Shown: positions 23,187 to 31,757 of the stretch, piece by piece | How the letters are laid out: the number at the start of each line of letters is the position of its first letter | How positions within the stretch are numbered: the first letter of the stretch is position 1 | Assembly (NCBI GenBank): GCA_031257475.1 | Contig: JAIROP010000021.1 | Coordinates: 1 to 37,198 of the forward strand | Length of the DNA stretch: 37,198 bases | Direction: 5' to 3' | From: Holosporaceae bacterium | GTDB lineage: Bacteria; Pseudomonadota; Alphaproteobacteria; UBA3830 | The notes under the pieces: generated by a model | Seen by the model: only the letters and a program-made list of their open reading frames with translations | Told to the model about the DNA's origin: nothing | Databases searched by the model: none | Program-made: the position numbers and the translations under genes

Positions 23187-25672
23187 TTGAGACCGTTGCC
23201 CCCTAGAACCTCTTTTACTTTGCCTGCGAGTTCCTTCAAATTAAATGGTTTTGGAAGGAAATGGACATCATATTCATCGTTGTTCAGCGAATCCTGGAGA
23301 CTCTCTTCCGTGTACCCGGATATAAAAATAACTTTCATTTTCGGGTTGTACTCTTTGATGTGTTTCATTAGCGTTGGGCCGTCCATCCGGGGCATGACCA
23401 CATCCGTTATTATTAAATCTATGCCTTTTCCCCCCTTACTGATAAATTCGAGAGCTGCCTCTCCATTGGATGAGTCGATCACGGTGTATCCCTTATCCCG
23501 AAGGGCTCTGGCGCTGAACATTCGCACGGCGTCTTCGTCCTCCACCAGCAAAATTGTACCCATTCCTGTCAGATCAAGGACTCGATTATCAACAGCTTTA
23601 ACCTCCTGGGCTGCCTGTTCTTCTTCGGAAACTTCTGGAAAGTACAGGCAAAATTTCGTTCCACAGCCTATTCCACTTTCCACGGAAATGAACCCTCCTG
23701 TTTGATTAACAATTCCATAAACCGTGGACAATCCAAGACCAGTTCCATGTCCCTTTTCCTTGGAAGAAAAGAAGGGATCGAATATCCTATTCAAGTTTTG
23801 CTCCTCTATGCCACATCCGGTATCAATTACCTCTATCAATACGTAATTACCGGGAGGCATGGTCTCTCCACGCAAAAATTTTGGTTCACTGGATGAATAG
23901 GAGGAGGTTTGAATGGTTAAAACGCCGCCGTCAGGCATTGCATCCCGAGCATTAACCGAGAGATTTATGATAACCTGTTCAAACTGAATTTGATCCACTT
24001 TTATAAGACGAACATCTCGTCCATGAACCACCTTCAGATCGATCTTGGCCCCAAGCAGCCGTTTCAGGAGCGCCGTTAGTTCACTTATCATATCATTGAT
24101 GCGCAACAGCTGTGGTTCCAGTTTTTGTTGTCTGGAGAAAGCCAACAGCTGCCTTACCAGATTCGCAGCTCTGTTGGCATTTTGCTTTATCTGTATAATA
24201 TCGTTGAAAGATTGATCTGATGGAAGAAACTTTTCCAGCAGCAAATCGCAGTAGCCGATCATTGCCGTAAGCAGATTGTTAAAATCGTGCGCGATGCCTC
24301 CGGCCAATTGTCCTACAGCCTGCATTTTTTGCGACTGCACAAATTGGTATTGAAGTTTTTTCCTTTCGGTTATATCTATGAAGTAAATTATCAAACTATC
24401 AGTCTCGCTGGCGCGTCTGGCTGCATCGACTTTTGTTACATATAGCATGACAGTCATCTTTTCCTGGGCTGTAAACCGAATTTCAAATGGCGTAATGTGA
24501 CCATGCACCGTATCCAACAACTGATATAATTTCTCTCTCACATTTTCTCGATCATCCTCATGTATGTAATCCAAAAAAGAAGTATTTGTTTTATCATTTT
24601 CCGCTAAACTAGCGATATTTTGAAATGTGTGATTATATGCACGGATTATTTCCGCGCCATCGGTTATCACTATGCCCACCGGAGCATCTTCAAAAATATG
24701 CTCGAAGTATTGCTTTGTCTTATTTAGAACCTGGATTATATCGCTGTCATGCATAGTATCCCTGGTGGCCATGTAGATTCTGTTGCCATCCCTATTTATG
24801 AAAATATGGCGCACAATAACTTCACAGTATTTTTCATCTGATTTTAGAGTAATTTTGGCAGGTAAAGATCCCGTAAGTTTCCCACTGTTGGATGGTAGAT
24901 CTTCACTTTTCTCTCTTATTATGTATCTGAAGAAAATATTATTTAGAACTTCATCGACCTTCTTGCCCAACCAATTGGCGAAAGTTAGATTGCAAAATAT
25001 TATTTCATGTTCATCATTAATACAAAAGTATCCCACAGTGGAACTATTGATTATTTCCAACAAAAAACGACTATTAGTCTCCAGAGATTCGATTTTTATT
25101 GCGGATGGTGTAAGGTCAATGATGGTCCAGCCGCTGTACTCCGGATGACCGGAAATTGGAGAAACAGCTATGCGCCAAATGGCAGGATTATCAGCATTTA
25201 ACTTCATTGGAATGTCTATATGAGATTGCTTCGCATTCTCTGCAGCCACCTGAAGGTTGTGGATCGCAGCAACTACCTTGGGATGTTTTCCAAAACAAAA
25301 TATGAAATCTCCAATGGTTCTTATTTTTAGCCCTGGAAATAAATTTTGGGCAGTTCTATTTATAAAAATACATTTCCCATTCTTCGCAAAGACAAAAAAT
25401 GCAAACATGGAGGCATCAAATCCACTGGTAACCACACTCTTCTGGTAACTAATTAAATTATTGTGCCCTTGTATTTTTTTTATTTCACGAAAAAATGAGA
25501 AACAGATGCAGCCGGTAACAAAAACAGCTAGCACAGAACAGTAATTTCCCTCAGATACTCCGGCAACTGCGGCCACTAGAGCGAAAAACAAAAAAGTGCA
25601 CATCAGCATAACATGCTTTAGAGGCATTCGTCTTTTCAGTAGGAAATTTTCTAGATCAACGAAAAAGTCCAT
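23183..25672 (-). CDS. cckA: CckA-type hybrid sensor histidine kinase
   Basis: This 829-residue protein has two N-terminal membrane helices (about 20-38 and 45-62), then three PAS-like segments (about 80-190, 200-300, 320-436, the last ending IIYFIDITERKKLQ). The dimerisation/phosphotransfer helix has His462 in LAGGIAHDFNNLLTAMIGY, the CckA hallmark. The ATPase domain has NLSVNARDAMP, DTGCGI and GTGLGLSTVYGIV. The C-terminal receiver has Asp757 in IITDVVMPRMDGP and Lys808 in LPKPFN. CckA feeds phosphate through ChpT to CtrA in the alphaproteobacterial cell-cycle relay; neither partner is in the window. It heads a co-directional run with lnt, rplU and rpmA. All phospho-acceptors are intact, unlike the kinase at 28839. 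Confidence 0.94.
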   Translation of the reverse strand: MDFFVDLENFLLKRRMPLKHVMLMCTFLFFALVAAVAGVSEGNYCSVLAVFVTGCICFSFFREIKKIQGHNNLISYQKSVVTSGFDASMFAFFVFAKNGKCIFINRTAQNLFPGLKIRTIGDFIFCFGKHPKVVAAIHNLQVAAENAKQSHIDIPMKLNADNPAIWRIAVSPISGHPEYSGWTIIDLTPSAIKIESLETNSRFLLEIINSSTVGYFCINDEHEIIFCNLTFANWLGKKVDEVLNNIFFRYIIREKSEDLPSNSGKLTGSLPAKITLKSDEKYCEVIVRHIFINRDGNRIYMATRDTMHDSDIIQVLNKTKQYFEHIFEDAPVGIVITDGAEIIRAYNHTFQNIASLAENDKTNTSFLDYIHEDDRENVREKLYQLLDTVHGHITPFEIRFTAQEKMTVMLYVTKVDAARRASETDSLIIYFIDITERKKLQYQFVQSQKMQAVGQLAGGIAHDFNNLLTAMIGYCDLLLEKFLPSDQSFNDIIQIKQNANRAANLVRQLLAFSRQQKLEPQLLRINDMISELTALLKRLLGAKIDLKVVHGRDVRLIKVDQIQFEQVIINLSVNARDAMPDGGVLTIQTSSYSSSEPKFLRGETMPPGNYVLIEVIDTGCGIEEQNLNRIFDPFFSSKEKGHGTGLGLSTVYGIVNQTGGFISVESGIGCGTKFCLYFPEVSEEEQAAQEVKAVDNRVLDLTGMGTILLVEDEDAVRMFSARALRDKGYTVIDSSNGEAALEFISKGGKGIDLIITDVVMPRMDGPTLMKHIKEYNPKMKVIFISGYTEESLQDSLNNDEYDVHFLPKPFNLKELAGKVKEVLGGNGLK

Positions 25673-25681
25673 TTTTCCTTC

Positions 25682-25708
25682 GCTCCGCGGGAATATACTC
25701 CTTTAGCA
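25682..25708 (+). repeat. Partial dispersed repeat copy (CCGCGGGAATATACTCC)
   Basis: CTCCGCGGGAATATACTCCT is a shortened, diverged match to the GCCGCGGGGAATATATCCCC family at 13273, 18904 and 36783. It lies between the transglycosylase gene and cckA. Confidence 0.4.
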
Positions 25709-25763
25709 TCCTGAATTCTAACATTTTACGAACGGCACTGTTCAATTTATTTTTGTGTAATGA

Positions 25764-26498
25764 TCAGTTCCCATAAAAAAAATTCGGGACACCGCGGTGC
25801 AGAGTTCGCAGGCCAAGCTGATGAAGTTTCGCGGAGATTCTGCTATCCATTGGAGAATAGTATGAGGGGAGGAAAGATATGTCCGACTTTATTTCACTTG
25901 CGGCCTGCTGAATTCTTGGGGATATGTTAATTACGCGATCTTTCGTGCTCAACCAGGCGTTGTAAACTGCTGTGCAGTATGGTTTATAGTATTTCGCGGA
26001 TTTGGAATGATAATAGCCAACAGCGTGGGTCCAGGAGCTGTAGTTTTTTTTCAAATCCAGAAAGAATTTCGCAGCATAGTCGACATTGTATTTGGGTGTG
26101 AACGCCTCTTCAAGGGTTTTGAAGGCATTTCGATGATGTATCAGATTTACCTGCATGCAACCAATATCAATGTTTTTTTTCCCCTGGGACATTAGCCGTT
26201 TAACGGCCGCTATGGCGGCACTTTTGCAGGAAAAATAGTAGCTTTTGCCAGCGACACAGATTGCCCAGGGATATGGTCGCTTGCGTCTTGTCCCTGCGGA
26301 GTGTCCCGATTCCACCATTCCGATCGCCATGAGCAATCGATGCGGAATGCCATATTTTTTCTCCGCTTTCTCGATTTCGCATTCGCATAGATCATGCTGA
26401 CTAAAGTACGGTGTTTTTACACACCCACTTTCTCCGTGACTCCTATTCGCTGCTAGACAGAACAATGATACAAAAACCACATTATATAACGGCTTCAC
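25764..26498 (-). CDS. Secreted SLT-type lytic transglycosylase
   Basis: This protein is about 244 residues from GTG 26498, chosen because AGAGGAG precedes it at the right distance and the result is a clean signal peptide (MKPLYNVVFVSLFCLAANRS). The SLT domain has the catalytic glutamate in LLMAIGMVESGHS (Glu63), the helper motif DIGCMQVNLIHH, and AVGYYHSKSAKYYKPY near the end, typical of goose-lysozyme-like transglycosylases. It cleaves peptidoglycan glycan strands with 1,6-anhydro product formation. The C-terminal 70 residues are not part of the catalytic domain. Proteins of this type often open the wall for secretion machines, and a T6SS cluster lies 4 kb away, but no direct link is seen. 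Confidence 0.85.
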   Translation of the reverse strand: MKPLYNVVFVSLFCLAANRSHGESGCVKTPYFSQHDLCECEIEKAEKKYGIPHRLLMAIGMVESGHSAGTRRKRPYPWAICVAGKSYYFSCKSAAIAAVKRLMSQGKKNIDIGCMQVNLIHHRNAFKTLEEAFTPKYNVDYAAKFFLDLKKNYSSWTHAVGYYHSKSAKYYKPYCTAVYNAWLSTKDRVINISPRIQQAASEIKSDISFLPSYYSPMDSRISAKLHQLGLRTLHRGVPNFFYGN

Positions 26499-26686
26499 AA
26501 TGGTCACTCCTCTAATTGGTTTACCCTTGATTAGATGGAGCAATAATCGTGCCAGGTTCTCTAAAATTAATAATTATTCATTCATATGAAGCTCTAGGAT
26601 ACCCAAAATATTAAGAACACAGGGGCGTTCACCCAGCTGGAGGAAGCTGCATTAGAAAGTTGTTAACCATAGAACGCGCTTCTATT

Positions 26687-28759
26687 TTATGTCCAACGTA
26701 GATGATAAACCTCCTGTTGGCCAAAACTTTTGGCCAGAGAAATAACTCCGACGTACTCGGTGGAATACCTTTCGAAATATTTCAACCCCTTTTGGACGTA
26801 TTCATTGCGTTCATCATTGGTTTCACCGTAGAGCAGTGCCACAAATTGCTGAGTGGCATAGACCTGGCCCACCGCTGTGACGGGCTCCAGTCGAGCTGCC
26901 CGATTGATGTGTCCTCCGTAGAAGTTTATTTTTTTTATGAATGGATCCTGCGCCAGAAATACCGGCCCCGAATGCAGAGAAATGCGGGCCCGAATGGGAA
27001 ATGGAAATTCTGGATATTTTTTCCCAAGGGCTTCAATGATATCGCAATACCTTAGACCAAAGTCGGCGATTTTCATGGCGTCATCGGCGACGGCAAATAC
27101 GGCATCTCCCCAGGTGTTCAGAGATTCCAGGGATACGCCGATTTTTTCGATGGCACTGTTGAGTTTTTCCAGAAAATCCAAAAAAGACGGTACGTGCTCG
27201 TCTTGCAATTTACTGTAGCCGGATAAATCAGAAAACATCATGGACTTTATAACGCGATCCGGGGATTTTGATATGAACGGATCAAAGCTTAGAGAAAATT
27301 TTTGTGGCTTGATTAGCGATGGATCTATTTTGTCGGTGGTCCTGCCATTCTCCACCAGTTCATCGAGATCTATCAGATGCAGCGTACTTATGTTGGTCCA
27401 TCTGTCTATGAAATCAGCAGGACCACCGGGCATAGAGTCTGTTCTGGAATGCCAAACGGCCATCAGATGGGGTTCCGTGGTCAAAAACTTCCCCCGCATG
27501 ACAGCACTACCGTGCATGACGTGGTTAGAAAATCTGTATAGCATGTCATGTCCCAGATAACGATCTTCGCAGGCAAAGCTAACAGAGTGAGCATTGGCCA
27601 GGACGCATTCGAATCTCTTTTCCCAACGAGGTCCGGCGTGTCTAACATTGGTCTCAACAAAGTCTGATATGGCAAACGGCAAAATGATGTTGACTTCTCC
27701 TCCTAGGCTCTGCAGAGCCTCTATGAATATTATATCAGCGCCGCAGGAAGCTGAGCTGTATCCTATCTTGGCATTTATGGATTGTAGCTTTTCGGTTATT
27801 ATGCGCCTCACGTCTGCTTCCATCTCCTGGGGAAACAGGGGAACCTGAAAGCTGGGATGGTCTATGGCATGGCCGGTAAACACAACAATGGTCGGAGGAA
27901 TCAGGATTTCTAAAGCTTGATGTGGAACCTTAAATCCGGCTTCCCGTAAAAAATATAGCTGTTGTCTGGCAGTAACTATGGAGATATAACTCTCGCTGGC
28001 ACTCTGCTTCATAGCCTCTTCGTAGAGTTTGCAGGAGTCGTCTTCACGGCCCAGCAACAACTGGGCTTCGGCCAGATCTATTAGTTCGCCGAAGGAAGCC
28101 TCAAGCCCGAACGGAGGCAACAGCTTCAATACAGATGCTGCCAGCTGTTTTGCCTGACCATCATCCCCAGTCAGCCAGGATAGCCATCCGGCGTGCATTC
28201 CTGTTCGTGTCTTCTTTTCTTTTTGAAAGGATGCTAGATAGAGTTCCCTTGATATTTCCAGATCTCGACAATGATGGGAATATTTCCAGGCCTCCTTAAA
28301 AATGTGGCCGATGTTGGCGATTATTTCTGAGACCCCATCTGTCAAAAATTTGCTCTCCAGCAGATCATTCACGGTGATCATCATGGCGTCCGTTGTTTCA
28401 TCCCTCTGTGGAACAATATCCAAAATGGAATATACGAGTTTGCGCGACTCCTCCACTGCACCGGTCTTCAGCAGTACAAGTGCGTATGCCTGTGCCAGAC
28501 TGATGTTATTTGGATGCTTTTGAAACGCCTTTTTTGCTATCACATGAGCCTTGAACATATGACCTGTGGCAATCAGATTCATGATATTTTTTTCGATGTC
28601 ATCACAGGAGGACGTCACAACCACATCTTCCTCTTCCGAATCTTCATCACCGCTCGAGATATCGACGGAAAGTGGCTTTTCATTTTTTATTGATTCTTCC
28701 TTTGTATTTGTTGGAAGTGAATCCTTCTTTTCGTCTTCTTCTGCCACGGCTGTCTCCAA
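26687..28759 (-). CDS. TPR / SLOG-like / class III nucleotidyl cyclase fusion protein
   Basis: This 690-residue soluble protein starts with an acidic disordered region (1-55) and continues with TPR-like helices (55-280, including AKKAFQKHPNNISLAQAYALVLLKTG). Residues 290-470 form a Rossmann-like region with VVFTGHAID, SCGADIIFIEAL and EVNIILPF, resembling SLOG/nucleotide-sensing folds. The C-terminus is a class III cyclase domain (about 503-690). Metal-binding Asp511 (MFSDLSGYS) and Asp552 (TWGDAVF) are present, as are transition-state Asn619 and Arg623 (GHINRAARLE). The usual purine-selecting Lys and Asp appear as Asn548 and Asn612, so substrate specificity is uncertain. It is divergent from the kinase-like gene at 28839, suggesting a shared regulatory region. 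Confidence 0.75.
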   Translation of the reverse strand: METAVAEEDEKKDSLPTNTKEESIKNEKPLSVDISSGDEDSEEEDVVVTSSCDDIEKNIMNLIATGHMFKAHVIAKKAFQKHPNNISLAQAYALVLLKTGAVEESRKLVYSILDIVPQRDETTDAMMITVNDLLESKFLTDGVSEIIANIGHIFKEAWKYSHHCRDLEISRELYLASFQKEKKTRTGMHAGWLSWLTGDDGQAKQLAASVLKLLPPFGLEASFGELIDLAEAQLLLGREDDSCKLYEEAMKQSASESYISIVTARQQLYFLREAGFKVPHQALEILIPPTIVVFTGHAIDHPSFQVPLFPQEMEADVRRIITEKLQSINAKIGYSSASCGADIIFIEALQSLGGEVNIILPFAISDFVETNVRHAGPRWEKRFECVLANAHSVSFACEDRYLGHDMLYRFSNHVMHGSAVMRGKFLTTEPHLMAVWHSRTDSMPGGPADFIDRWTNISTLHLIDLDELVENGRTTDKIDPSLIKPQKFSLSFDPFISKSPDRVIKSMMFSDLSGYSKLQDEHVPSFLDFLEKLNSAIEKIGVSLESLNTWGDAVFAVADDAMKIADFGLRYCDIIEALGKKYPEFPFPIRARISLHSGPVFLAQDPFIKKINFYGGHINRAARLEPVTAVGQVYATQQFVALLYGETNDERNEYVQKGLKYFERYSTEYVGVISLAKSFGQQEVYHLRWT

Positions 28760-28838
28760 TGCTGCATATTATGTAGATTTTTAACAAAAAAATGTTAATA
28801 GCGTGTAAAAAACGAAAATTTAAAATATTTTTAACTTT

Positions 28839-30125
28839 ATGTGGATAGAATTCTTTCAACGTCTACAAGACTTAGAAATGGAAGATTTTAACAGTGTAAA
28901 TTTTACCCAAAAATCCGCTAAAATTTTGGTTGTAGACGATCAAGAAAATGCGAGAGCTCTTCTGAAGCGCAGGCTATCCACATATGGTTATGAGATACTA
29001 GCAGCAGCGAGCAACAAACAGGCTCTCGAAATACTGGCGTCGAGCCTGGTGGACGTCATATTCTTAAACATGTTCATGAATGGAGCCAGCAGCTATGATT
29101 TCCTTGTGGAGCTAAAGGGAAATAGTCTATACCGTTCTATTCCTATCATCATGATCTCCAGCGATAGCGATGTTGACCTGGTGGTTAAATGCATAGAAGC
29201 GGGGGCAGAAGATTATTTGGTGAAACCATTAAATCAAACCCTTCTGCGGGCGCGTCTCTCAAATTGCATTGCCCAGAAAGAAGCCCATGATAAGGAAATT
29301 GCCTATCTGGCCAAAATTGAACGGGGAGAAAAACAAATAGTGGCCCAGGAAAAGATGGCTTCCCTGGGCGCTCTGGTTAGTTCGATTTCCCAGGAACTCA
29401 AAAACCCGCTGAATTTTATTATTAATTTTGCATCTGTTAGCGCAGAAATTTGTGAAGAACTTGTGGAAAAAATCGAACAGAATAAAGACTCGCTACCGAC
29501 GGATATTTTCACACTACTGTCGAACAATTTCGGCAAATTTAAATCAAATGTTGTAAAAATCTCCGAATATGGACAAAACGCAGACAAAATTATCCGGTTC
29601 ATGCTAGATCAATCCAAGACTTCCGGCGGAAAAAAACACCCAGCCAGCATAAACAAGACCATTTCACAGACCATAACCATGCTGTTTTCATCCTACAAGA
29701 ACAACGGAATCACAAATCTACCCAAAATCGACTCTCAATTTGATGATTCCATACCACACATCTCCATATCTATACAATCTTTTAGCAAGGCCATTTACAA
29801 TATACTAGATAACGCCATATACTCCGTTATCAATAAATTCCAGAATGTTTCGGAGGCAAAGATCCTCATAAGAACAGAGAATCTGTTATCCAGCATAAAA
29901 ATTCTCATCTATGATAATGGTAATGGGATAGCGGATGGTATCCTGGATAGGATCTTTATACCATTCTTTACGACAAAACCAGAGGGCACGGGACCAGGCC
30001 TTGGACTATCCACTGCCAGAGAGGTTATAGAGGATCATTCTGGAAACATTTCAGTCAATTCCAGAGAAAATGAATTTGCCGAATTCACGATAGTTATACC
30101 GTCTGGCATCGCCCTATCGTCATAG
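28839..30125 (+). CDS. Receiver-histidine kinase protein lacking both phospho-acceptors
   Basis: This protein is about 428 residues long. The N-terminal receiver domain keeps the acidic pair Asp33-Asp34 ([10 protein letters not shown]), the Ser in IIMISSDSD and Lys129 (YLVKPLN), but the phospho-acceptor position is Asn77 ([11 protein letters not shown]). A coiled linker (145-175) leads to an H-box where the expected histidine is Gln185 ([21 protein letters not shown]; most relatives read AHEL.NPLNF). The ATPase domain looks intact: [40 protein letters not shown]. It therefore cannot autophosphorylate in the usual way and may act as a nucleotide-binding scaffold or regulator. The bases (AAC 29067-29069, CAG 29391-29393) are unambiguous. 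No membrane helix. The start could also be ATG 28878. Confidence 0.85.
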   Translation: MWIEFFQRLQDLEMEDFNSVNFTQKSAKILVVDDQENARALLKRRLSTYGYEILAAASNKQALEILASSLVDVIFLNMFMNGASSYDFLVELKGNSLYRSIPIIMISSDSDVDLVVKCIEAGAEDYLVKPLNQTLLRARLSNCIAQKEAHDKEIAYLAKIERGEKQIVAQEKMASLGALVSSISQELKNPLNFIINFASVSAEICEELVEKIEQNKDSLPTDIFTLLSNNFGKFKSNVVKISEYGQNADKIIRFMLDQSKTSGGKKHPASINKTISQTITMLFSSYKNNGITNLPKIDSQFDDSIPHISISIQSFSKAIYNILDNAIYSVINKFQNVSEAKILIRTENLLSSIKILIYDNGNGIADGILDRIFIPFFTTKPEGTGPGLGLSTAREVIEDHSGNISVNSRENEFAEFTIVIPSGIALSS

Positions 30126-30145
30126 AAGAGATTGTATAACTACCT

Positions 30146-30169
30146 GTACATGAGGATCCGAGCAGCGGA
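30146..30169 (+). repeat. Short fragment of the MITE family
   Basis: GTACATGAGGATCCGAGCAG plus CGGA matches bases 35954-35977 inside the MITE with two differences. It lies just after the kinase-like gene and before the hsp20 promoter. Confidence 0.5.
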
Positions 30170-30194
30170 AAAGGCGGTTGGGAAATAGTCCCTA

Positions 30195-30223
30195 TTGCAC
30201 TTTTGAAGTTGTAATATTATATA
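30195..30223 (+). promoter_or_regulatory. Likely sigma-70 promoter of hsp20
   Basis: TTGCAC (30195-30200) and TATATA (30218-30223) are exactly 17 bases apart and lie 25 bases before the hsp20 start. No CIRCE element or clear heat-shock sigma sequence is seen. Confidence 0.55.
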
Positions 30224-30247
30224 AGAAGGGGGAAAAAAGGTGGAGAA

Positions 30248-30691
30248 ATGGACGATCGGACATCATTGTTTAGCAGTCCTTTATTTCTTGGGTTTGAGCA
30301 TTTCGAAAGGCTGGTGGATTCTCTTTCGAAGGCTCAGGAGGATTCGTATCCTCCCTACAACATAGAGCAGATAGGGGAACAGGGCTTTAGGATCACTCTC
30401 GCTCTGGCTGGTTTTCAGAAGGAAAGCATACGTATCTCTGTGGAAAACAATCAATTAACTATCCGTGGGAAACAGGAAGCAGACTCCAGGGCTGTATACA
30501 TATATAGAGGCATTGCCACACGTCAATTTATAAAAACTTTTGTTCTGGCGGATGGAGTTGAGGTGAAAGATGCAGACTTTGACAATGGATTATTGCATGT
30601 CAACCTGCTTAGAATTACCAATCCAAGCAGTGTGCGCGTCGTCGAGATAAATTCCTCCAATCCCAAAAAGATTCCGCAGCGCAAAGAATAG
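30248..30691 (+). CDS. Small heat-shock protein (Hsp20/IbpA family)
   Basis: This 147-residue protein has an N-terminal arm LFSSPLFLGFEHFERLVDSL, the IbpA-type pattern, and an alpha-crystallin domain (about 35-130) with YPPYNIEQIGEQGFRITLALAGF, ENNQLTIRGKQ, YIYRGIATRQFIKTFVLADGVEV and NGLLHVNLLR. It is an ATP-independent holdase that keeps unfolding proteins soluble. In relatives the C-terminal tail holds an IxI motif; here VVEIN is the nearest match. A GGTGGAG ribosome binding site precedes the ATG. It lies 76 bases upstream of the T6SS genes on the same strand. Confidence 0.93.
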   Translation: MDDRTSLFSSPLFLGFEHFERLVDSLSKAQEDSYPPYNIEQIGEQGFRITLALAGFQKESIRISVENNQLTIRGKQEADSRAVYIYRGIATRQFIKTFVLADGVEVKDADFDNGLLHVNLLRITNPSSVRVVEINSSNPKKIPQRKE

Positions 30692-30767
30692 TAGTCTGGA
30701 ATAATTTCCTGTGCCATTTTTTAAATAATTTGTTAACCATTCCCTCCTACTATCCTGTGAAAGTATA

Positions 30768-31343
30768 ATGGAGTGGCAGAGGTTGTTAAAGAATCCGTCT
30801 TTTCTGGAACCGCCGGATGGTCTGCTGAAAATACCAGTGGAATTAAGCCGGAGCAGTGGTTTCTGGGGAGATTTTATCCGCTGTGATTGGTGGATTTCCG
30901 CAGATAAGATATTTGGCAGCGAAGCCAAAGGACTGGAGGATTTTTCAAGAATCTACGGCATACATTTCGAAATTTTCCGCCTATCCATTTTTAACAGAAC
31001 AAAAGCAGCAGATGCCGCAGTATTTACCCGAGATGTCGTGGTTTATATGGAGTTATCCGGTTCATTTCCAAAGTTCTTAGATAAACTTAATACTGGAAGC
31101 ATCGTTCCCACAATAATCGTAACCAAAACTGCTTCGGTTAACAATCCCATTGAAAAACTGGAAGAGTTGAAATTTGAGCAATGCGCCTTCCAATCACTCT
31201 CTCTGTATGGGGATCTTGCACTCCTCTCCTTTCAATGTAAATCCTACTCAGATTCCCATACAGGGATCAACGAAGACGGCACCAAGTCAGGAACAGCCAC
31301 GGTGAAAATGGATCTGACCAAATGGAAAGCGGAGAATGCGTAA
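30768..31343 (+). CDS. Putative Hcp-like T6SS tube protein
   Basis: This 191-residue soluble protein has no signal peptide. I do not recognise it by strong motif. The C-terminal half alternates short strands (VPTIIVTKTASV, LEELKFEQCAFQSLSLYG, ALLSFQCKSYSD) and ends TGINEDGTKSGTATVKMDL, compatible with an Hcp/phage-tail-tube beta-barrel. Position supports this: it sits immediately before tssE, and its stop codon overlaps the tssE start (TAATG). That is where hcp lies in many T6SS clusters. Hcp usually has about 160 residues, so this is longer, with an extra N-terminal 50 residues rich in tryptophan. It could instead be a lineage-specific T6SS accessory protein. Confidence 0.45.
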   Translation: MEWQRLLKNPSFLEPPDGLLKIPVELSRSSGFWGDFIRCDWWISADKIFGSEAKGLEDFSRIYGIHFEIFRLSIFNRTKAADAAVFTRDVVVYMELSGSFPKFLDKLNTGSIVPTIIVTKTASVNNPIEKLEELKFEQCAFQSLSLYGDLALLSFQCKSYSDSHTGINEDGTKSGTATVKMDLTKWKAENA

Positions 31344-31756
31344 TGAATACTGCCCCCATTCCTTTGTTTGAAAAATTATTTGACGAAAATACGGATGAGC
31401 AATTTGAAAAAACGCCAAAGAGATTTTCATCCTTTAGAGATCTGCAGAAATCCATACTGCAGGATCTGTCTTATCTGTTGAACACTCGAGCCCCTCCGCT
31501 TTGGCAGGAATCTCCGCTTTCCTATGGCGTGACTGTTACGGCTCCAACATCAGCGGAAAATGTTTTCGAAATTCAGGAGCTAGAATCCAGAATTGATTAC
31601 GTGATTAAAAAGTTCGAGTCACGTCTAACCAATGCAAAATCACATATAACTGGAATTGGTAGTGATCCAAGCCGTATATTCGTTAGCATTGACGCTGCGG
31701 TTACATTGGAAAATCGCAAAATGCCACTATCCTTTCCACTGGTGATAGAGAACTGA
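31343..31756 (+). CDS. tssE: T6SS baseplate protein TssE (gp25-like)
   Basis: This 137-residue protein starts at ATG 31343, which overlaps the upstream stop and has GGAG 9 bases before it. The gp25-like fold is recognised by the order: an N-terminal PLFEKLFDE segment, FRDLQKSILQDLSYLLNTR (the conserved helix after which gp25 proteins carry LLNTR), a glycine-containing YGVTV strand and a C-terminal IDAAVTLENRKMPLSFPLVIE. TssE is part of the T6SS baseplate wedge with TssF and TssG, which follow directly. The stop is 1 base before the tssF start. Confidence 0.82.
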   Translation: MNTAPIPLFEKLFDENTDEQFEKTPKRFSSFRDLQKSILQDLSYLLNTRAPPLWQESPLSYGVTVTAPTSAENVFEIQELESRIDYVIKKFESRLTNAKSHITGIGSDPSRIFVSIDAAVTLENRKMPLSFPLVIEN

Positions 31757-31757
31757 T

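Noticed and set aside
28566-28784. Plus-strand serine-rich frame over the start of the cyclase gene
   Set aside because: It is the antisense of the acidic low-complexity N-terminus.
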